From NCBI GenBank assembly GCA_017993505.1, contig JAGOMP010000017.1:1-50657 (forward strand): DNA of 50,657 bases, written 5' to 3'. A program made the position numbers and the translations under genes. The stretch's first letter is position 1. Each line of letters starts with the position of its first letter. The notes under the pieces are model-generated. The model saw nothing but the letters and a program-made list of their open reading frames with translations, was not told where the DNA came from and did no database searches. The stretch comes from Planctomycetota bacterium. Lineage in GTDB: Bacteria; Planctomycetota; Uabimicrobiia; Uabimicrobiales; JABWCH01. Below, in pieces: positions 34,117 through 41,739 of the stretch.

Positions 34117-34360
34117 AGGAAAGAAAAGGATACATAAAAGTAGAAAATGTTTTCAAGTGCAAATTTTTACTTTAAAAAATATTTGCATTCTGTAAAGGCA
34201 ATATTATAATTCAAAATATCTCTATTTCTAACTCTTGAATATATAAAAAGAGAGTGAGACGTAGGGCGTTTCTAGTTTTAAAGTTGGATATCGTAGATTC
34301 TGTTATCCTGATACAGACATATGAATCATTGAAAATTAAAATAACAAAAGGAGAAAATTA

Positions 34361-34534
34361 ATGAGTAAGAAAATGAGTAAGTATCAATGTGAACCCTGCG
34401 GTTATATCTATGATCCTGAAGTCGGAGATCCAGATAGCGGTATAGCACCTGGAACAGCATTTGAAGATATTCCTGATGATTGGGAATGTCCAGTATGCGG
34501 TGTTGATAAATCTATGTTTGAAAAAATAGATTAA
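34361..34534 (+). CDS. Rubredoxin
   Basis: 57 aa, too short for ordinary gene callers. Two knuckles, CEPCGY and CPVCGV, bind one iron. Between them are the family-typical [20 protein letters not shown] and IPDDWECP. A one-electron carrier in the cytosol, frequently serving peroxide/superoxide reductases in anaerobes; no partner is adjacent. ATG at 34361 follows AAAGGAG with 7 nt; a second ATG four codons on is possible. No promoter was assigned with confidence. Confidence 0.97.
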   Translation: MSKKMSKYQCEPCGYIYDPEVGDPDSGIAPGTAFEDIPDDWECPVCGVDKSMFEKID

Positions 34535-34669
34535 GCAAGCATAGAATGTATCATCCATTGTTATCTATGGAGGAGACAGCAAGAGCTATTATTTACGCTC
34601 ATTGTACAAGGGCTATCAACTGCTTTAAATAATCTATAAAATTCTATAAAATAATATAAATTTTATAGA

Positions 34670-34876
34670 GTGTATATTTGTAATGAATGTGGTTTAAAAA
34701 TAGACAGAGATTACAATGCAAGTTTGAATTTACTAACAGAATTAAAAAAACAAATAGGCAAAGTTCTTGCCGAATTTACGTCTGCGGACTTGACGGCAAT
34801 GCAGTCAGATTTAGTAATAAATCAGATTGTAACCAGCAAGGTTGAAACAGAAATACAACAGAAATCTTATTTATAG
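34670..34876 (+). pseudogene. tnpB: TnpB (IS605 OrfB) C-terminal fragment
   Basis: 68 codons. YICNECGLKIDRDYNASLNLL carries the second CxxC of the TnpB zinc finger and the RuvC-III motif D-R-D-x-N-A-S. A ~35-residue C-terminal tail ends in QQKSYL. The RuvC-I and II motifs and the first zinc-knuckle half are missing, so it cannot be a nuclease. A GTG at 34670 opens the frame but no Shine-Dalgarno is seen. Confidence 0.88.
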
Positions 34877-34921
34877 ATTTTTATAGCTATTTATAGGATT
34901 TTATAGGTTTGTAGGAACGGA
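34750..34921 (+). ncRNA. Candidate omega-RNA (reRNA) scaffold at the TnpB 3-prime end
   Basis: In IS605-type systems the guide RNA of TnpB is transcribed from the end of tnpB through the right end, with the guide taken from flanking DNA. This segment is preserved with one difference from the copy at the window's right edge, including the A/T hairpin-rich 34864-34910. The flank that would serve as guide starts AGCAAAATTC at 34922. Based on family knowledge and conservation, not on a detected promoter. Confidence 0.35.
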
Positions 34922-35337
34922 AGCAAAATTCTCTTTCCATATCTACTGGATAAGGTAAAGAGAATGCGAATTAAAAAGTTGCTTTTTCCAATTAATAGAG
35001 GAAAAAGCAATGGCAAATAGAAAGTAAACATGCGAGAAATGCGTAACATCAATGGTTTTATATAGATAGAAAAAATTTTAATTTATCTATCATTTCGCAT
35101 GCTTGATAATGTTGGTAAATGTGACAAATATTGATTCATTTCGAAAATTCAATGCAAAAAAAAATGAAATGGTTGCTCTAAGTACATAAGAATGCCTTGT
35201 TTTGCTAAGAACCATGATGAAAAAAGATTCTGTATTGAAAAAAATATTATTTTTGTTATAAATACAAAACAAGTTTAGTTTTGTTCAAAGCTAAAGATTT
35301 ATTATTATTTCTTTATTTTATTGTAAAAGGAATTCAC
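34922..35337. other. Intergenic region with consecutive stem-loops
   Basis: Three structures follow each other. ATTCTCTTT (34928-34936) pairs with AAAGAGAAT (34957-34965). TTGCTTTTTCC (34979-34989) pairs with GGAAAAAGCAA (35000-35010). A long composite hairpin has CATGCGA/TCGCATG (35029-35035 and 35095-35101), AATG/CATT, and inner ATAGATA/TATCTAT (35062-35068, 35084-35090). The gcvH promoter is at 35235-35262. No gene is visible. Confidence 0.7.
35235..35262 (+). promoter_or_regulatory. Putative sigma-70 promoter of gcvH
   Basis: -35 TTGAAA (35235-35240), 16-bp spacer, -10 TATAAA (35257-35262), giving a leader of about 70 nt before the ATG at 35338. Confidence 0.55.
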
Positions 35338-35727
35338 ATGTTCCCTAAAGATATTAAATATGCTATAACCCATGAATGGGCAAGAGTTAAGGACAATGTT
35401 GTAGAAATTGGTATTACTAAACATGCTATTGATGCTTTAACTGATTTAACTTATTTTGAATTCATACTAGAAGAAGGCGATGAAGTCACAAAAGGCGACA
35501 TCTTTGGTGAAGTAGAATCTGTAAAAACAAGTAGTTCTTTGTATTGCCCAGTATCTGGTACAATTGTTGAAGTAAATCAAGATATTGCTGACAATTTAGA
35601 AACTCTTATGGAAGATCCATATGGTGCTGGTTGGCTTATTAAAATTGAAATGTCTGATCCAGAAGAACTTGATGCTATGATGGATGCAGCAGGTTATAAG
35701 GCTCATGCAGAAAGTGAATCTCACTAA
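35338..35727 (+). CDS. gcvH: Glycine cleavage system H protein
   Basis: 129 aa. Lipoyl carrier shuttling the aminomethyl group between P, T and L proteins. THEWARVKDNVVEIGIT, the lipoylation site GEVESVKTSSSLYCPVSGTI (Lys63), and DPYGAGWLIKIEMSD match the family. The ATG at 35338 follows AAAAGGAA; the frame upstream to 35281 is rejected. It stands alone: no gcvT, gcvP or lipoyl ligase here. A lone GcvH can also act as a lipoyl relay for other 2-oxoacid dehydrogenases. It ends in a perfect palindrome terminator. Confidence 0.96.
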   Translation: MFPKDIKYAITHEWARVKDNVVEIGITKHAIDALTDLTYFEFILEEGDEVTKGDIFGEVESVKTSSSLYCPVSGTIVEVNQDIADNLETLMEDPYGAGWLIKIEMSDPEELDAMMDAAGYKAHAESESH

Positions 35728-35730
35728 TTT

Positions 35731-35760
35731 ATAAAACCCATTGATATCAATGGGTTTTAT
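35731..35760 (+). terminator. Palindromic terminator of gcvH
   Basis: ATAAAACCCATTGAT followed by its exact reverse complement (30 nt), then TATTTTTG. Begins 3 bp after the gcvH stop. Confidence 0.9.
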
Positions 35761-35805
35761 ATTTTTGCAATCTTGGAAAGAAAATATAAGTCAGGAAAAT
35801 TATAG

Positions 35806-36942
35806 ATGAAGTTTGCTTTTATTATTTTTAAATACTTTCCACATGGTGGATTGCAATTAGATTTTTTTCGTATGTTGCAAGAAGCAGTAGCACGTGGTCA
35901 TGAAGTGACGATTATTACTAGTATTTGGGAAGATGCATTTTTAGAAAATGTACAATATAAAATATTACAACCTCGAGCGTTTTCTAATCATGGCTTCGCC
36001 CTTGCTTTTGAAAAACTTGCTTTAGCATATCTACAAACAACACATTTTGACTGTGTGTTTGGTTTTAATCGTATGGCAGGGCTAGATGTATATTTCGCTG
36101 GCGATAATTGTTTTCGAAAGACTTCTAGCCAAAAAAAATATTGGAAACGTTTGTTGAGTCATCGTTACAATGTATTTGAAAAGCTAGAGGCTAGTATTTT
36201 TCAACCTTTGTCTTCCACAAAAATTTTGTATATTTCTCCTCATCAAAAACAAGATTATATTCATTATTATCAAACCCAAGAAAATCGCTTTTTTTACTTA
36301 CCTCCTGGAATTGATCCTAAGTTTCATATTCCTCAAAATAAAGATTGTATTCGTTCTCAAGTTCGGAAACAATTTCATATTTCAGATAATCAAATCGTTT
36401 TAATTCAAGTTTGTTCTGCTTTTTATACAAAAGGTGTAGATCGAAATTTATATGCCTTGCATGCACTTCCTAAAGAAATCAAAGAACGTTGTATTTTTTT
36501 AGTAGTAGGGTCTTATAAACATACATCTATGTTAAAACTAGCAAATTTATTGAAAATACAAGACAAAGTGATTTTTACTGGTGTACAACAAAATGTAGAA
36601 GATTTTTATCTTGCAGCAGATTGTATGATTCATCCTGCAAGAAATGAAGCTGCTGGGAATGTATTGATAGAAGCACTATCAATGGGACTTCCTGTTCTAT
36701 GTACTGAAAATTGTGGTTATGCAACGTATGTGCAACAAGCACATAATCGTATTTGTCCTATGCCTTTTCAACAAGATACATATAATCAAATATTACAAAA
36801 TATTCTCTCTAATGAGCAAAGTTTACAACAAATGAAACAAGATGCAATTCAATTTGCATCTACCCAAGATTTTTATCATCGTGCTTCTAAAGCCATAGAT
36901 TATTTGGAGATTTTTTCGCATGGATCATCTTTTTCTAAATGA
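35806..36942 (+). CDS. waaG: LPS core glucosyltransferase WaaG-like (GT4)
   Basis: 378 aa. Adds the first outer-core hexose to heptose II of lipopolysaccharide on the cytoplasmic face of the inner membrane. FKYFPHGGLQLDFFRM, FNRMAGLDVYFAGDNC and FYLPPGID are typical of enterobacterial WaaG. The GT4 sugar-nucleotide site E-x7-E is EAAGNVLIE, followed by ALSMGLPVLCTENCGY. It overlaps the next gene waaP by 23 bp. Presence of this pair implies a heptose-containing phosphorylated core. Confidence 0.93.
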   Translation: MKFAFIIFKYFPHGGLQLDFFRMLQEAVARGHEVTIITSIWEDAFLENVQYKILQPRAFSNHGFALAFEKLALAYLQTTHFDCVFGFNRMAGLDVYFAGDNCFRKTSSQKKYWKRLLSHRYNVFEKLEASIFQPLSSTKILYISPHQKQDYIHYYQTQENRFFYLPPGIDPKFHIPQNKDCIRSQVRKQFHISDNQIVLIQVCSAFYTKGVDRNLYALHALPKEIKERCIFLVVGSYKHTSMLKLANLLKIQDKVIFTGVQQNVEDFYLAADCMIHPARNEAAGNVLIEALSMGLPVLCTENCGYATYVQQAHNRICPMPFQQDTYNQILQNILSNEQSLQQMKQDAIQFASTQDFYHRASKAIDYLEIFSHGSSFSK

Positions 36943-37729
36943 AACTTTTGAAACACTTTGGCGTGGAAAAGATGTTTTTAAAGAAGCATTTCAATTGTCT
37001 GGAGAAAGTTTTCGAAAAGTGAAATCTAGACATACTTTTCGATTTGAACTAGGTGAGCAAGGATATTTTGCAAAACTACATACTGGCTGTGGCTGGAAAG
37101 AAATTTTTAAAAATTTATTCCAAGGGAAAATGCCTGTTTTAGGAGCAAGCCAAGAATATAAGGCGATTCGTCATTTAGAAATGATTCAAGTTCCCACTAT
37201 GAAACCTTGTGCTTATGCAAGTAAAGGTATAAATCCTGCAAATATTACTTCTTTTCTGATCACCGAAGAATTAGCAAACACAGTAAGTTTAGAAGATTTT
37301 TGCAAAGATTGGAAAACAAATCCGCCACCCTACCATATCAAAGCAAAAATCATTGAAAATTTAGGCAAAATGATTGGGAAAATGCATCGTTCTGGTTTAA
37401 ACCATAGAGATTGTTATCTTTGTCATTTTCTATTAGATAAATCATCTTTGCATGAACATACTGTTCGCTTATCTGTAATTGATTTGCATCGTGCACAAAT
37501 ACGAAAACAAGTCCCTTCAAGATATATTATTAAAGATTTATCTGGCTTGCTCTTTTCTGCTATGGATCTTCCTTTAACAGGACGAGACATCTGTCGTTTT
37601 ATTCAAGCGTATACGCAACAACCGGTTCATATTGTTCTACCTAAACAACGAAAATTTTTTAATCGATTCTATAAGGTCGCCGTAAAATTATATAAAAAAG
37701 TACATAAGAAATCACCAAAAAATTTATAG
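36920..37729 (+). CDS. waaP: LPS core heptose I kinase WaaP
   Basis: 269 aa. Phosphorylates heptose I of the inner core; the fold is a eukaryotic-type kinase. LWRGKDVFKEAFQLSGESFR, VKSRHTFRFELGEQGYFAK (ATP lysine), MPVLGASQEYKAI, the catalytic loop LNHRDCYLCHFLL, and the metal-binding IDLHRAQIRKQVP are all in place. It starts inside the end of waaG in another frame, so the two are translationally coupled. Sequence similarity to proteobacterial WaaP is striking; vertical inheritance or transfer cannot be told here. Confidence 0.94.
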   Translation: MDHLFLNETFETLWRGKDVFKEAFQLSGESFRKVKSRHTFRFELGEQGYFAKLHTGCGWKEIFKNLFQGKMPVLGASQEYKAIRHLEMIQVPTMKPCAYASKGINPANITSFLITEELANTVSLEDFCKDWKTNPPPYHIKAKIIENLGKMIGKMHRSGLNHRDCYLCHFLLDKSSLHEHTVRLSVIDLHRAQIRKQVPSRYIIKDLSGLLFSAMDLPLTGRDICRFIQAYTQQPVHIVLPKQRKFFNRFYKVAVKLYKKVHKKSPKNL

Positions 37730-37754
37730 CTTGAAATATTGATATTATTTTTTA

Positions 37755-37784
37755 TTGTTTTTTTTTATGAATTTGATTTATAAT
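37755..37784 (+). promoter_or_regulatory. Putative promoter of the TolC-like gene
   Basis: -35 TTGTTT (37755-37760), 18-bp spacer, perfect -10 TATAAT (37779-37784), 65 bp upstream of the ATG. Confidence 0.45.
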
Positions 37785-37848
37785 AAATATGATAGTTTTT
37801 GCTTTTTATGAAAGTAAAAGAAACAATAGGTCATTATTGGGAGGATTC

Positions 37849-39486
37849 ATGATTAAAACTTTTTTTATTTTCAGTCTAATCGTAGTAAGTATGATCGCAG
37901 GCTGTAAATCGTATAATGATTATCAACAAGATCGAATTGCTTATGCTGTAGAACATTTTGACAGAGCTAAAAGAAGTAATGTAGATGAAACTCAAACTTT
38001 TACTTTAAAAGAATGTATTCGCCTTGCACTTCGCAATAATGTTGATTTACGAGTTTTAAATTTAGAAGAACAAGTTGTTGAAGAAATGCACACAAGCGAA
38101 ATGCTAGGGATGTTGCCAGAATTAACTATTTCTAATGAATATTTAGAACGTAGTAATGTGGAAGCCAGTAGAGGCAAAAACGTTTACCCAGACAAAGATG
38201 GTGGCACCCATACATATTCTCAAAGAGAGGATCAACAATTAAATCTATTTAATATAGATTTAGCATTTAGCGTGTTAGATTTTGGATTGGCATTTTTTAA
38301 TAGCCAACAAGCAAAAGATCGAGTCTTTTTACGAAGACAACGAGTTCGTCGTATTGAACAAAATTTAGTTTTAGAAGTAGTTCAAACATATTTCAAAGTT
38401 GCAGTGGCTCAGAGAGCAAAATTTGCTACTGAACAATTGTTGAAAGATTGTAGAAATCGTATGAACTCTCTTTCTAAAATGGCAAAACAAGGTATGATTG
38501 CACCTTATCGTGCTTTTGAAGAAACTCAAAAGTTAGTAGATATTGAAAAACGTTTGACAAATTATTTTCGTCATTGTGAATCTTATCGTGTAGAATTATG
38601 TGCTCTTTTAGGTTTATATGCAGATACAAAGATTAAAGTGGATCATTCTATGTTAGATACTGTTCCAACTTTTACATTTCCTGAAATGGAACTTATGGAA
38701 CAAATTGCACTTATGAGACGACCAGAACTTTTTGAAGTAGATATCCAAAAACATATTAATCATGTAGAATGCTATAAATCTATTTTAATGATGTTCCCCA
38801 ATGTTCGTTTATTTGCAGATTTTAAAACAAATAATAGCGATTTCCAATACCATACAAGTTGGTGGGAAGTGGGGATTCGTGCGGCGTATAATCTCCTTAA
38901 GTTGCCACAAAATATTTCTCGATATAGGACGTTTTCAAAACAAGTAGATGTAGATAAAGAACGTACTTTCGCTCAATCTATAGCCATCATTGCACAAGTT
39001 CGCATGGCACATGCTAACCTTCTTGCAATGAAAGCACAACTTGATATGGATTCTAGAGTACAAGAAACATATAAAGAAAATTTAATGAGTGCTACGGCAG
39101 TTCTCAATAAAGAAAATGAAATTGAAAAATTAGAACAAGATTTAATGAGACTTGCTTGTATAGAAAAAAATATAGAAAGAGAAATTTCTTTAAGCAATTA
39201 TTATGTATCATATTTTCGTATTTTAAATAGCTTAGGCGTAGAAAATTTAGAACCAGACACAGTACGTGATTTTCGTGAAGCACTAAGTTATCAACATGTT
39301 TTAAATGCTGGTAATTTTATGACACAAAAAAGAGAATATTATACTGGAGACTATATTGTAAAATACAGCCCTGCTCTTGCTCGAGTGTCTAGACGAGTCG
39401 GTGGAAATGTAGATGACTATGAAGTGGATACAGAATCTCAAGAAATAAAACTGTATTCAACAACTTCTATGATTAATTTTGAATAA
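37849..39486 (+). CDS. TolC-family outer-membrane efflux lipoprotein
   Basis: 545 aa. Signal peptide with lipobox MIAGC. The mature part is an OEP/TolC fold: opening TLKECIRLALRNNVDLRVLNLE, long helical hairpins rich in Glu/Lys/Gln, and two beta-strand stretches (PELTISNEYLE; VRLFADFKTN). The second repeat begins near RRPELFEVDIQKHINHVECY. An ~60-residue C-terminal tail after the second hairpin is Tyr/Asp/Val-rich. It would form the outer-membrane channel of a tripartite pump or type I system, but the inner-membrane partners are not beside it. GGGAGG is 4 nt before the ATG; the in-frame start at 37789 is rejected. Confidence 0.88.
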   Translation: MIKTFFIFSLIVVSMIAGCKSYNDYQQDRIAYAVEHFDRAKRSNVDETQTFTLKECIRLALRNNVDLRVLNLEEQVVEEMHTSEMLGMLPELTISNEYLERSNVEASRGKNVYPDKDGGTHTYSQREDQQLNLFNIDLAFSVLDFGLAFFNSQQAKDRVFLRRQRVRRIEQNLVLEVVQTYFKVAVAQRAKFATEQLLKDCRNRMNSLSKMAKQGMIAPYRAFEETQKLVDIEKRLTNYFRHCESYRVELCALLGLYADTKIKVDHSMLDTVPTFTFPEMELMEQIALMRRPELFEVDIQKHINHVECYKSILMMFPNVRLFADFKTNNSDFQYHTSWWEVGIRAAYNLLKLPQNISRYRTFSKQVDVDKERTFAQSIAIIAQVRMAHANLLAMKAQLDMDSRVQETYKENLMSATAVLNKENEIEKLEQDLMRLACIEKNIEREISLSNYYVSYFRILNSLGVENLEPDTVRDFREALSYQHVLNAGNFMTQKREYYTGDYIVKYSPALARVSRRVGGNVDDYEVDTESQEIKLYSTTSMINFE

Positions 39487-39555
39487 ATACTTTGTAGAAC
39501 AATGTACATTTTCCCTTATTTTTTACATAGTAAAATAAAATAGGATACGATACAA

Positions 39556-40269
39556 ATGCCAATCAATGAACTTTTTATAGATGAATTAAGCAAAATTCAT
39601 TTTACTGGAGAAATGCTTCGTTTTGATTTTGTCAGATATGCTCCTTTACAGGAGGGACAACCACCTATTATACAAAATGAATTTCGGTTAATTATGCCAC
39701 CCAATGGTTTTATAGATGCTTTTAAATCTATGCAGGAATTAATGGATCGATTAGTATCTTTAGGGATACTACAACGTCAAAAAAGCCATAGAGTCCATCC
39801 TCCTTTACGATTAGTTAAAGATGAAGTCATTGATGGCAAAAAAGTCGAATCTATTGATTCCTTCTTGCCGATTGATAAAGCCCTAAATACACAAAAACCA
39901 TTGCAAAAATTAAAAAATTTGAATTTACATCAGCAAATGTTGCCGATTAATTTAATGCAAACTGCAAATGAAGTTGCTGAAACAACAGCAAAAGAAGTTG
40001 CACAAACAACGGCAAAAGAAGTTGCACAAACAACGGCAAAAGAAGTTGCACAAACAACGGCAAAAGAAGTTGCTGAAACAACGGCAAAAGAAGTTGCTGA
40101 AACAACAGCAAAAGAAGTTGCTGAAACAACGGCAAAAGAAGTAATCGCAAAAGAAATTGTGGATACAGGTAAGAACCTAGATGAAACACTAGATCATACT
40201 GCTTCAGATTATCCTGAAACCACAGAAAAGAAATCTAAGAAAAAAATATTTTCTTGGTTTAAAAAATAA
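39556..40269 (+). CDS. Small-domain protein with EVA(E/Q)TTAK repeats
   Basis: 237 aa, family not recognised. Residues 8-75 match the next gene's product: IHFTGEMLRFDF, EGQPPI, RLIMPPNGFIDAF, SMQELMDRLVSLGIL. A spacer follows, then seven 8-residue units EVA(E/Q)TTAK (24-bp repeats, DNA 39970-40140). The tail is Lys-rich and ends KKIFSWFKK, possibly membrane-peripheral. Soluble, no signal peptide. The repeat probably forms a long helix. A distant likeness of the N-domain to DUF3467-type proteins is only an impression. Confidence 0.8.
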   Translation: MPINELFIDELSKIHFTGEMLRFDFVRYAPLQEGQPPIIQNEFRLIMPPNGFIDAFKSMQELMDRLVSLGILQRQKSHRVHPPLRLVKDEVIDGKKVESIDSFLPIDKALNTQKPLQKLKNLNLHQQMLPINLMQTANEVAETTAKEVAQTTAKEVAQTTAKEVAQTTAKEVAETTAKEVAETTAKEVAETTAKEVIAKEIVDTGKNLDETLDHTASDYPETTEKKSKKKIFSWFKK

Positions 40270-40556
40270 TAGAAAATTTTTAAATATTGTGATACTTAAT
40301 AGGAATCATTTAAATAAAAGTTTATTTTTTTATGAAAATTTTTAAATTTTTATTGCTAAAGATGAAAAAATTAAGTATAATAAAATAGATTCTTTAGATT
40401 ATTGAAAGAATAATCTAAAGAAATGGAAATAAATATAGATTATTAAATGAATAATTTAAAGAAATAGAAATAAATATAGATTATTGAAAGAATAATCTAA
40501 AGAAATGTTTTATAGTATTTAGTAGTATTAACTAAAAAAAGATTAGGAGTTTGTAT
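40270..40556. other. Intergenic region with three 41-bp hairpin repeats
   Basis: TTCTTTAGATTATT (40390-40403) pairs perfectly with AATAATCTAAAGAA (40409-40422). Similar hairpins are centred at about 40447 and 40488, period 41 bp, the second with one G-U pair. They lie in the leader of the 88-aa gene. Confidence 0.9.
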
Positions 40557-40823
40557 ATGTCAGAAAAAAAAGAATTCCGTGAATTCCGTAAAGAAATGTT
40601 TGCAGACGGACTAGGTCAAATCCATTTTGCAGGTGGAATGGTTCGTTTTGATTTCATCACACTTCAACCAGAAGAAGAAGGTAAACCACCAGTCCCACAA
40701 GCAAATCTACGAGTGATTATGCCACCAAACGGTTTCTTAGGATTCTTTAGTTCTATGCAACAAATGATTGACAAACTAGTAGATGCAGGCATTTTACAAA
40801 AAAATGAAAATGCCCCTAAATAG
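40557..40823 (+). CDS. Small-domain protein, paralogue of the preceding gene
   Basis: 88 aa, unknown function. Nearly the whole protein is the shared domain: IHFAGGMVRFDF, EGKPPVPQ, RVIMPPNGFLGFFSSMQQMI, DKLVDAGIL. The strongly kept IMPPNGF and the pattern of aromatic residues suggest a binding face common to both paralogues. The ATG at 40557 follows AGGAG by 7 nt (a TTG at 40551 is weaker). Preceded by three hairpins and closed by a strong terminator. Base composition is less AT-rich than its neighbours, suggesting high expression. Confidence 0.85.
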   Translation: MSEKKEFREFRKEMFADGLGQIHFAGGMVRFDFITLQPEEEGKPPVPQANLRVIMPPNGFLGFFSSMQQMIDKLVDAGILQKNENAPK

Positions 40824-40840
40824 TTAGTTGTTCATTTTCT

Positions 40841-40875
40841 AAAAAAAAAAGCACCTGAACAAGGTGCTTTTTTTT
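40841..40875 (+). terminator. Intrinsic terminator of the 88-aa gene
   Basis: A10, GCACCT (40851-40856), loop GAACA, AGGTGC (40862-40867), T8. Confidence 0.95.
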
Positions 40876-40908
40876 ATTCTATCTAATTTTTCTAAGGTGG
40901 GATTTACA

Positions 40909-41730
40909 ATGGATGAAAGATTAATGGAAATCTTAGACAAAGCCAAAAAAGAAAATTTTGAGGTTACTGTCTTAACAGGTGCAGGTATTTCTGCTGAAAG
41001 TGGTATACCTACGTTTCGTGGACAAGATGGATATTGGACTAAAGGTTCTAAAGTCTATCAGCCAGAAGAACTTGTAACTTGGCGAGTTTTTCAACAAGAT
41101 CCTTATAATATGTGGCTTTGGTATTTAGCTAGAAGGCGAGATTGTGCTAAAGCCCAACCTAATCCTGGACATTATGCAATTGCAGAATTAGAAAAAATGC
41201 TTGGCGATCATTTTTGTCTTGTTACACAAAATATTGATGGTTTACATTTACGAGCTGGCAATTCTTTACAACGGACTTATCAAATCCATGGCACATTTGC
41301 AAGTATGCGTTGTTCTAAGGAATGTTGTACAAAAGTATATTCTATTCCTGATGAATTAATGGAAATTGATGAAAAAAATCCTCTTACCAAACAACAACAA
41401 AATCTTCTTGTTTGTCCCAGTTGTGGTGCAGTCACGCGACCTCATATTTTGTTATTTGATGAATGTTATAATGAGGAATTTTATTATTATGAAAGTTCAA
41501 TTCGTCGATTGACAAAAACAGATATGTTGATTGTGATTGGAACTTCAGGTGCTACGACTCTTGCGAATATCTTAGGACAACTTGCATGTCGAAAAAATTG
41601 TGTTATGTTAGATATAAATCCTGAATCTAACCCATTTCGCCACATGACATATAGTGTACAATATGGTCATTATGTGACTGTGCCTAGTGGAAAAATTTTG
41701 CCTGAAATCATAGCATATTGGAAACAATAG
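40909..41730 (+). CDS. cobB: Sir2-family NAD-dependent protein deacylase (CobB/SIRT5 class)
   Basis: 273 aa. NAD site GAGISAESGIPTFR (residues 24-37), TQNIDGLH, catalytic His126 (IHGTF), zinc ligands Cys134, Cys138/139, Cys168 and Cys171 (CPSC), and IGTSGATTLA. A Tyr71-x-x-Arg74 pair (YLAR) sits where SIRT5 and E. coli CobB bind acidic acyl groups, so desuccinylase/demalonylase activity is likely. AAGGTGG is 8 nt before the ATG; the frame upstream to 40864 starts in the terminator. It is followed closely by lepB. Confidence 0.94.
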   Translation: MDERLMEILDKAKKENFEVTVLTGAGISAESGIPTFRGQDGYWTKGSKVYQPEELVTWRVFQQDPYNMWLWYLARRRDCAKAQPNPGHYAIAELEKMLGDHFCLVTQNIDGLHLRAGNSLQRTYQIHGTFASMRCSKECCTKVYSIPDELMEIDEKNPLTKQQQNLLVCPSCGAVTRPHILLFDECYNEEFYYYESSIRRLTKTDMLIVIGTSGATTLANILGQLACRKNCVMLDINPESNPFRHMTYSVQYGHYVTVPSGKILPEIIAYWKQ

Positions 41731-41739
41731 AAAGATATC

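Larger units (their letters stand above)
34634..34921 (+). mobile_element. Internally deleted IS200/IS605-type element (tnpB 3-prime end plus right end)
   Basis: From 34697 to 34921 the sequence equals 50657-50433 (reverse strand) with one mismatch (A at 34824, T in the other copy). The common right boundary is GGAACGGA. Left of the tnpB fragment a 10-bp hairpin, CTATAAAATT (34634-34643) with AATTTTATAG (34659-34668), may be the element's left end. If so, this is a short non-autonomous derivative. The left boundary is inferred; the right one is seen. Confidence 0.75.

Noticed and set aside
34158..34187. TGCAAAT/ATTTGCA inverted repeat after accC as a terminator
   Set aside because: Short 7-bp AT-rich stem with a long loop and no T run.
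34548..34634. 28-codon ORF before the TnpB fragment
   Set aside because: No Shine-Dalgarno and no recognisable sequence; likely chance.
39947..40189. Leu-rich minus-strand reading frame
   Set aside because: It is the reverse of the EVAxTTAK repeats and has no start signal.
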